Assembly (NCBI RefSeq): GCF_001653235.2
Contig: NC_035796.1
Location: 2,418,001 to 2,482,000, forward strand
Direction of reading: 5' to 3'
Source of the DNA: Pochonia chlamydosporia 170
Lineage: Eukaryota; Ascomycota; Sordariomycetes; Hypocreales; Clavicipitaceae
DNA length: 64,000 nucleotides
Shown: piece by piece, positions 56,600 to 64,000 of the stretch
Layout: every line of letters starts with the position of its first letter
Numbering within the stretch: position 1 is the first letter of the stretch
Translations under genes and position numbers: made by a program
Notes under the pieces: model-generated
What the model saw: the letters and a program-made list of their open reading frames with translations, nothing else
Told to the model about the DNA's origin: nothing
Database searches by the model: none

Positions 56600-59374
56600 A
56601 TGGACCGCCGCGATTACGGCTATGGGCGCCAACCAAGCCCCTTCGACGATCACCACAATGTCAATATGCCAATGCAACAGCAGCCTACACACTACTATGG
56701 CAGTCAAGATTCCATTCAAGATGCCAGATACGGCACCCACACCCCGAATAGCCATCTTCGGCTCAACACTGCTGTATGTTTCTTCATTGGAAGTTGGTGG
56801 TTCGTGTATGCTGCGCAGTTGATGCTGACTCTTGACAGCAATCCGTTGGCCAGACGCCGAGTCCCGGACCGTATGTCCAACACCCACCACAACAAGAATA
56901 CAGCCACCTCGACCCAGAACAGCTACATGACCATGGTGAATATTTTGATGGTTACAATCAGGGCCAGCCTCAACAACAGCCGGCGTACGACGATAACCAG
57001 CCCCTGATACATGATCAGCAAGCGTACCACGATGACCCTGCTCATACGCCACAAACCCCGGCTGGAGGGATTAAACGATGGAAGACGGTCAAGCAGGTCT
57101 TGTTGTATCGTGGTAATCTGGTTTTGGACTGCCCTGTCCCGCCCGTTCTGCTGCAGCAAAACCCTCACGGCGAACGCGATGAGTTTACCCACATGCGATA
57201 CTCCGCCGCGACCTGCGATCCGTCCGACTTTTATAACGAAAACTTCACTCTTCGCCAGAAGCTATTCAGCAAGCCTCGCCACACCGAACTCTTCATCGTC
57301 GTTACCATGTACAATGAAGATGACGTCTTGTTTGCTCGCACCATGATTGGCGTTTTCAAGAACATCGAGTACATGTGCAATCGCCCCAACAGCAAAACCT
57401 GGGGCAAGGATGCCTGGAAGAAGATTGTCGTCTGCATCGTGAGCGACGGCCGTGCCAAAATCAACCCACGAACAAAGGCTATCTTGTCTGGTATGGGTGT
57501 TTACCAAGAGGGTATTGCGAAACAGCAAGTCAACAATAAAGACGTGACGGCGCATATCTACGAGTACACCACCCAAACGCATCTTCAGCTTAAAAGCGAT
57601 GTCGTTTCTCTGGTCCACCGGCGACAGCCCGTGCAGCTGCTTTTCTGTCTCAAAGAGAAGAACCAAAAGAAAATCAACTCGCATCGGTGGTTCTTCCAGG
57701 CATTTGGTCGAGTGTTGGATCCCAATATCTGTGTTCTCATTGACGCCGGCACACGCCCCGGAGGCAACTCGATCTACCATCTGTGGAAGGCATTCGACTT
57801 GGAGCCCATGTGTGGCGGTGCCTGTGGTGAAATTAAGGCCATGTTGGGTACTGGCGGCAAGAATCTTCTTAACCCGCTTGTTGCGACACAAAACTTTGAG
57901 TACAAGATGAGCAATATTCTCGACAAACCGCTTGAATCGGCTTTTGGATTCATCTCCGTGTTGCCCGGTGCCTTCTCAGCGTATCGATACGTTGCCCTGC
58001 AGAACGACAAGAATGGCCAGGGGCCACTGGAAAAGTATTTCCTGGGCGAAACGCTGCACGGTGGCGCCAAGGCTGGCCTTTTCGAGTCAAACATGTATCT
58101 GGCTGAGGATCGTATTCTCTGCTTTGAACTAGTGACGAAGCGAAATTGCCATTGGATTTTGCAGTATGTGAAATCTGCTACCGGAGAAACTGATGTGCCA
58201 GACACGGTTACCGAACTCGTCCTTCAGCGTCGTCGGTGGCTGAATGGTTCGTTTTTCGCCGCCATTTACGCCATTGCTCACTTTTACGAATTCTTCCGAT
58301 CCGATCACTCCTTCTTCCGAAAACTAGGCTTCTTTGTCGAATTCGTCTTCAACACTGTCAACATGATCTTTGCCTGGTTTGCCATTGGCAATTTCTTCTT
58401 GGTCTTTAAAATTCTTACTACTAGTCTTGGCTCCGACGATCTACTGGGTAAAACTGGAGAGATTCTCGGTGTAGTCTTCACCTGGCTCTATGGCGTTTTC
58501 TTGATTACCTGCTTTGTTTTATCCATGGGCAATCGGCCAGCTGGTTCCGGTAGATTATACTCGGCCATGGTATGGTTCTGGGCTGGCATCATGATGTAAG
58601 TGCTGTCGTTGCGCAATTTTGAGTAGCACTACTAATACTTTTCCAACCAACAGATATCTGATGTTTGCTGCCATCTTCATCGCGGTCAAAGCTATCATCA
58701 AGGACCTCAACAGCGGCACTGCTTTCAGTATCAGCCAACTATTCAAGAACCCCGTGTTTTATACGCTCATTATATCTGTCATGTCCACATTCGGTATCTG
58801 GCTTATCGCCTCGCTCATCATGTTCGACCCTTGGCACATGATTACCTCATTCCTCCAGTACATGCTGCTGACGCCTACGTACACGAATGTCCTGAATGTG
58901 TATGCTTTCTGCAACACTCATGACGTTTCATGGGGAACAAAAGGTGATGACAAAGTGGAAAAACTGCCATCTGTGAACACCAAGGACGGACAGGGTAAGA
59001 CGGATCTGCCCGACGAGGGTGATTTGAACGCCCAATATCAGCGAGAGGTTGCTCTCTTTAGCACCAAGTTCAAGGCAGTCAAGACAGCGCCAACTCCCGC
59101 GCAGCTACAAGAGAAGCAAATGGATTACTACCGAGGTGTTAGAACCGGTGTCGTGTTGATTTGGATGATTACCAACTTTGCCTTGGCCGCGGTGGTTCTC
59201 AGTTCGGCTGGCCTGGAGAGGATTACACCCGGAAATGGCAACCCAGAACAGGAAGCAGTAGACCGATCCAACATTTACATGACGATTGTGCTGTGGAGTG
59301 TAGCGGTGCTTAGTGGTTTCAAGTTTTTGGGGGCCATGTGGTTTTTGGTAGTCAGGATGTTCAGAGGAGTCTAG
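56600..59374 (+). CDS. Class III chitin synthase (ChsB/chs-1 type)
   Basis: Exons 56600-56773, 56839-58595 and 58654-59374 give 883 aa in frame. The N-terminal 150 residues are Gln/Pro/Tyr-rich and disordered. The glycosyltransferase-2 core shows [24 protein letters not shown], an [12 protein letters not shown] metal/UDP site, the block [12 protein letters not shown] typical of class [12 protein letters not shown] (EDR motif) and QRRRW (near 58224-58238). About seven membrane segments follow, e.g. [25 protein letters not shown] and the C-terminal [15 protein letters not shown]. It polymerises UDP-GlcNAc into chitin at the plasma membrane, chiefly at hyphal tips. Class III assignment comes from the CGGACGEIK block, which differs from class I/II. 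Confidence 0.95.
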
Positions 59375-60166
59375 TTGTGACAACGGAGAGTCAGGGACGG
59401 GGATCATTGATGACGTTGCAGATGATTACTTTTTTTATGTACTTGTTCGGTTCTGGATTATACCCGTGTTGGAATAGGATGAAGTGGTCTCAGGTCTTTA
59501 AATTGTGTTGAAATGCATTCTGACTGAAGGAGATGTTGATGTATGCAATATGTAAGAGAAAATGGCGTTAAATTGCGGCCTGGGACAATCAATATACACT
59601 ATTTATGAATCACAAGTAAATCGGGGTGCATGCCGTGTTCATCCGCTATCGAATTGCATTGACGCTAATAACTAGTCCTTGGCTGAGAGACTTGAGCGCG
59701 CAAAATCGTCTGGTAGGCATTGTTTCTGCCGATAAGCACCTCGACTCTGCGCTTGTTTGATACAATCACTGTTTGTGTACTTTTGGCGGATTCACGATTG
59801 GCATGGAGGCTTTGCCTGAACAGTGAAAGCCTTTGTCTGCTGGTAGCAGTGCGATTCCGCTCTACTACGTTATTCCTGTTCGCGGTAAATGACAAAGCAC
59901 ACGAACAAAAGTCTTGCCTTTGCGCAGGTTTCGTGCCCTTGAAAGCCAAGTTATCAAAGAGGCCACCAGGATATATATCCTTTCCGCATGGACAGTCACA
60001 CTCAGCGCATCTATAGATGCTTTAATTTACAGATCTGGGCTTCATCATATCATTCACTCGTGGCGTTATTCACTTCTTCCCTCGTCACGTACATCGCAGT
60101 TTACATTCCCGTTTATACAAGTCTCGGCTCATCGATGCGTCTACCTAGTCCCCCTATCTGGGAGAC
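59375..60166. other. Intergenic, no gene seen
   Basis: This region holds the 3' flank of chitin synthase and the promoter of the ankyrin gene. Only short frames are seen. Confidence 0.55.
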
Positions 60167-61479
60167 ATGATTCACTCACTACCCCAAGAACTAATATTGA
60201 GCATAGCGGATTTCTTGGATTCGCAAAGTGATATCAACGCTCTTGGTCAAACATGCCGGCACTTACATCGCATTCTTGACTTCGAACTGTACCTTCACGA
60301 TGCGAAGCACTCTGGTGGCTCAGCCTTGTTCTGGGCTTCGATACGTAACCAGGAACAGACGGTAAAGAAGGCACTGCAGGTATGGGGCATGAGAGAGGAG
60401 AATTGTATTACTGCACGCGAGTCCGCTTATTCAATCTTGGAGCACCGAGTTCTTCAGGCTCTCACCTACATGGGGTGGACGTTCATGGTTTCACCCGGTC
60501 ATCCTATTTTGACGCGGTCGCCACTATTTTGGGCTGCTGACCATGAACATGTCGCCATCGTTCGGATGCTTTTAGAATCTGGCGAGTTTGATGTACACCA
60601 AAGAGATCCACAGGGGAATTCTCTCCTCCACATAGCCGCCGGTTGGGGTAAGGACGCCATTGTGAAGTTACTCCTGGATATGGACGAGCTGGACGCCGAT
60701 GTGAAGGATGAAGGTGGCCACACGCCACTGTATTGCGCTGTTGCGGCAGATTCTCCCTCTACTATGAAACTCCTTCTGCAGACGGGCAAATTCGACGCTG
60801 GGGAAACAGACGCAAAGGGCCGTACGTTGTTGTCTATTGCTGCTGGAACGGGCAAGGTGGCAGCGCTCCGGTATCTAATGGGCCTGTGGGAGGGGGACAT
60901 AGACAAAGCAGATGTTTACGGACGCACAACGCTATCATACGCCGCCGGATCTGGGCATGAGTCTATCGAAAAGATGCTTCTTGATTCCGGTAGAGTGGAC
61001 GCCAATTCAACAGACAAAGCCGGATGGACGCCGCTGTCCCACGCGACAACATGGTGGGACGGGGCTATAGTGAAGACGCTTCTCGAGTCGGGGAAGATTA
61101 ACGCCGAGATGAATATGGGCGTACTGCACTTTCTCACGCGGCTGGCTCTGGCAGGAAGACTGCAGTACGGTCGTTGATTGAGTCGGGGGTGGATGTTAAT
61201 GCGAGGGATCAAATGGGCCGTACGCCGCTCTCATATGCTGCTGGTGCTGGAGAGGAAGATGTCGTGGAGGTACTTCTGGGGACGGCTGGGGTGGAAGTCG
61301 ACGCGAGGGATGAGAATGGGAGGACGCCTCTCTTTTGGGCCGTTGATAATGGGCATGAGAAGGTTGTTGAAGGGTTGCTGGATTCGGGCGCTGATGTGAG
61401 TGTGAAGGATTATGCTGGTAGGGGTTTGTTTGGGCGTACGAGTTTGAGGATATTGGAGTTGTTGGTTGAGTCTCTTTAG
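60167..61479 (+). CDS. F-box and ankyrin-repeat protein, one-base frameshift near 61108
   Basis: Residues 4-45 are an F-box (SLPQELILSIADFLDSQSDINALGQTCRHLHRIL). Ankyrin repeats follow from about residue 110: SPLFWAADHEHVAIVRMLLESG, NSLLHIAAGWGKDAIVKLLLDMD, HTPLYCAVAADSPSTMKLLLQTG, and so on. The first frame ends at TGA 61175-61177. A frame shifted by one base continues the same repeat series from GAT at 61108 to 61479 (YGRTALSHAAGSG.., MGRTPLSYAAGAG.., NGRTPLFWAVDNG..). The junction falls inside a repeat, so a single base has been lost, or is missing from the assembly. Restored length would be about 437 aa. Probably an SCF substrate adaptor if intact. Confidence 0.8.
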
Positions 61480-62012
61480 TGTGATTTACTGGATTGTGAG
61501 GATGGTGCTTGATGGGTAACTATTTGATCAAGTCTTTTGAAGTGGACGATGGTTGCTTGTGTTTTCTGTGAGAGTATCTCGTCGGTGACGAGTCGCCTTC
61601 ACAAGGAGACCGTGAGATGCTGTGTGTACGAAAGAGGATAATGAAACAAGCAACAGCTCAGCTATTTTAGGGAGCAGAATGAATTTAGTGACAGGTTTGG
61701 CGAACTGCCATTTGAACATGTTCGGCCCGGAAATGATGTTCAGCCGCGCGTATAATTATGCCTGTGGTGGAGTAGGCTGCTGCCATCCCTGGCCATGAGG
61801 AAGACTCAGGATATACCATCTCTCCGTTCTCAACACGAGACTTGACCGAATGTGTCTGGCATCTCAAACCAAGCAAGGCACTTCGAGGAGTGAAACGTTC
61901 CTCAGCAAGTTCTTCGACCTGTTTGAGCTGTTTGTCGGTTGTTTCTTCAGTTTCTTTGTGACGACGGGCTACAAGCCAAACATCTTGCTCATTCTCGACT
62001 CAACAGACTGAG
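61480..62012. other. Intergenic, no gene seen
   Basis: Short frames only; presumably the 3' flank of the ankyrin gene and the promoter of the following gene. Confidence 0.55.
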
Positions 62013-63884
62013 ATGTTGGGGGGTGAGAGTGAACGCACAAACAGACGCGCAGGTGAAGCTATGTGTACCCTCCACTCTCTGGTCTCCGATGAGATGTCAA
62101 CCCCTGAGCTGCTGAACGATGGAGAAAGTTACGAGGATGCAGAGTTGTGCTGTCAAATATGCGGCGTCAGCTTCAACATTAGTCGTATTCGGACTGCAAA
62201 CGAGCCCGTCTCGTCTGCCTGGTGTGGAAGTGATGACGAAGCATGGGGATACAGCCCGATCCTCGGTTCATATGTCTGCGATTTGCTGGACGATGAAGAC
62301 ACCGGCTGTGCTTCATGTCTGGTCGCGGAAAGGGGGGACCTCGGAAGCGATGCGTCAGATTCGGACTTTGTGAATGGCAGTGATGAGATATCAGAGTGTT
62401 GTTCTTCTGGAGAGTCAAGTGGAGTTGTGGACGTGGAAGAGGACCAAGAAGCATCAGATATCATCATGTCTGCTCACAACAGCGATGATCAACGCGTGAT
62501 TCAGGAATCCGCGGAAGACGAAGAAGCGTACCACCAGTTTATCCAAGTAGTGAAGAACGTCACACTGACTACTCATCACGGTCTTCATCAGCGTTCAACA
62601 CTCAAACCAACACCGCGCACAGACTACGAGCATATAGCAAGCACGTCGTGTGTATCGAAACGCGGGTACAACGGCAACAACATATCCGTTGAAGAAATGA
62701 GAGCTTGTACAACCGCGCAGTTTCTTATCCCCAGGACGACTATGCTCAATGATAGTGATCCGTATGGTCCGATAGACGATGACACAGCCACCTTCTTCGT
62801 CCACGGTCTAACAGATCGTACCACGAGAATTGACGCTCGACACCCTGCGTCTGTGTTTCCACCCAGGTTTGGATGTCGTCGCATGTCCTGGGCAAGAAAT
62901 GTTATCTTGCGGCCGTCAACGGCAAATTTAACGGGCATGCCGCTCCATCCTTACTGTTTGGAGGTGTTTAAACGTGCCAGCTTGCACAGATCAGGGCGTG
63001 TAGACTTGGACGGTTTGACGAATTGGTTTCGTTTGGATGCTAATCCGGTTGACTTCTTTTGCGAGTTTCCGCGAGACGAAGCTGTTGGACGGGGTCGTGG
63101 GGGATCGCAATGGCAGCATGTTGCTGGTGATGAGTGGATTGTCGCGAATCCTTGTATTAACCCTACGCTTGATACGTTTCTCGAGTCAGTTTGTACAGAA
63201 GCATCTGAGCATACGGGAGTTAAGAAAGGGAATGGTGGTGGGCGATTGATTAAGGATACAGACCCGTTTGCGAAGCTTCCACTTGAAATCCGGCTTGATG
63301 TACTCATGTATCTTGGGCCAGACGATATTACAAATGTTCGGACAGCAATGCCATCTGTTTGGGATTTGCCGCAGCACTTTTTGCATAAACTGGTCATCCG
63401 AGACTTTCCCTGGTTATGGGAAGCCTGGTGTCCAATTCCATACTCATTCTGGTCTACCACTACCGAAAGAGAGTTTAAGGTGCGCCAGATGAAGTTTGAT
63501 GAGAGACGGCTAGATACTGAAAGGAAAATATCCGTTTTGGAAGATGAGGGACCAAGTGGTGAGTATTCATCTGCTATTGAAGCACTGAGAAATCAGTCCA
63601 GGGAGGAGCCAACGCAGTTGGGTAGCCAACCACTTCGCACGCTTGATATACATAGCACAGATTGGAGTCGTGTGTACGACAGGTTCACCCTAAGTGTGAA
63701 GATTCCCAAAGGCTTGAGGAATCGGTCTCGAATTTGGAAGGACTGCGAGCATATACTAGATAGAATTGAGGCACATAAAGCAAGTGGACGGTTGACGGAG
63801 AGGGAAACTGATGCAGAGGAGGCTTGTGAAGAGTTTTTGGCAAGATATCCGCATTTACGGCTGTCAGTAATACGACCTTGGTAG
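62013..63884 (+). CDS. F-box protein with N-terminal CxxC and long acidic linker
   Basis: A single exon encodes 623 aa. The N-terminus has CCQICGVSFNISRIRT and a second cysteine pair (CASCLV), a zinc-like module I recall from a class of fungal F-box proteins. An acidic, Ser-rich region (about 100-180) follows. A conserved globular block includes HPYCLEVFKRASLHRSGRVDLDGL. The F-box is near residue 420: DPFAKLPLEIRLDVLMYLGPDDITNVRTAMPSV. The C-terminal 150 residues are charged and helical. ATG 62013 is the first in frame; a start near ATG 62094, closer to the zinc-like motif, is possible. It likely serves as an SCF substrate receptor. Confidence 0.85.
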   Translation: MLGGESERTNRRAGEAMCTLHSLVSDEMSTPELLNDGESYEDAELCCQICGVSFNISRIRTANEPVSSAWCGSDDEAWGYSPILGSYVCDLLDDEDTGCASCLVAERGDLGSDASDSDFVNGSDEISECCSSGESSGVVDVEEDQEASDIIMSAHNSDDQRVIQESAEDEEAYHQFIQVVKNVTLTTHHGLHQRSTLKPTPRTDYEHIASTSCVSKRGYNGNNISVEEMRACTTAQFLIPRTTMLNDSDPYGPIDDDTATFFVHGLTDRTTRIDARHPASVFPPRFGCRRMSWARNVILRPSTANLTGMPLHPYCLEVFKRASLHRSGRVDLDGLTNWFRLDANPVDFFCEFPRDEAVGRGRGGSQWQHVAGDEWIVANPCINPTLDTFLESVCTEASEHTGVKKGNGGGRLIKDTDPFAKLPLEIRLDVLMYLGPDDITNVRTAMPSVWDLPQHFLHKLVIRDFPWLWEAWCPIPYSFWSTTTEREFKVRQMKFDERRLDTERKISVLEDEGPSGEYSSAIEALRNQSREEPTQLGSQPLRTLDIHSTDWSRVYDRFTLSVKIPKGLRNRSRIWKDCEHILDRIEAHKASGRLTERETDAEEACEEFLARYPHLRLSVIRPW

Positions 63885-64000
63885 TTTTTGTGGCGTTTAT
63901 CACGAGTTATGCAACGCCCACAAGCAAGTCACTCAATGGCGGAAGGCGCCTTTAGATTTCTAGCAAGAAGTATTCTGCTATTTGTGGCCCAACACCGACT
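63885..64000. other. 3' flank at window edge
   Basis: Only the immediate 3' flank of the F-box gene is present; nothing else can be told from 116 nt. Confidence 0.5.

Noticed and set aside
1..64000. tRNA, rRNA, CRISPR array, LTR or DNA transposon
   Set aside because: No tRNA arm pattern, spaced-repeat array, transposase or reverse-transcriptase signature was recognised; a covariance or repeat-library search would be needed to exclude decayed copies.

Overview
The window is nuclear DNA of a filamentous ascomycete, most likely a Sordariomycete close to Hypocreales. The evidence is short introns (about 45-110 nt, GT..AG with CTAAC-like branch sites), a class III chitin synthase, Zn2Cys6 regulators, a HET-domain gene and fungal F-box families. 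No bacterial operons, CRISPR array or tRNA/rRNA were seen. Exon limits were read by eye from frame continuity, splice sites and family conservation; most models close to a multiple of three.

Layout. 1-6 kb: the 3' end of a C2H2 zinc-finger gene, a long disordered protein on the minus strand whose frame holds one TAG, and a golgin-like coiled-coil protein. 6.3-12.7 kb: four BTB/POZ-like genes in a row on the plus strand; the first two are clear duplicates. 13.3-20.6 kb: core genes (alkaline ceramidase, mitochondrial ribosomal protein mL58, an F-box/zinc protein, a lysine methyltransferase). 21.6-53.4 kb: a sparser accessory region with an FAD monooxygenase divergent from a Zn2Cys6 regulator, two secreted proteins, an F-box gene, a Nudix hydrolase, a polytopic membrane protein, a SET protein with a MYND tail, a HET protein, an MFS transporter divergent from a second Zn2Cys6 regulator, a kinase-like protein and a PL7 lyase. 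56.6-63.9 kb: class III chitin synthase, then two F-box genes, one with ankyrin repeats and a broken frame.

How the genes relate. Two divergent regulator/enzyme or regulator/transporter pairs look like local regulatory units; the MFS/regulator promoter carries a CCG-N3-CGG palindrome of the kind Zn2Cys6 proteins bind. Four BTB and four F-box genes are candidate substrate adaptors for cullin ubiquitin ligases. No polyketide, peptide or terpene backbone enzyme is present, so this is not a complete secondary-metabolite cluster.

Three genes carry reading-frame lesions (TAG at 2958-2960, an extra 2 nt at 43799-43804, a missing base near 61108). These are either real decay or assembly errors. I found no clearly novel multi-gene system; the best leads are the BTB array, the MFS/regulator promoter with its 3' hairpin, and the SET-MYND fusion.
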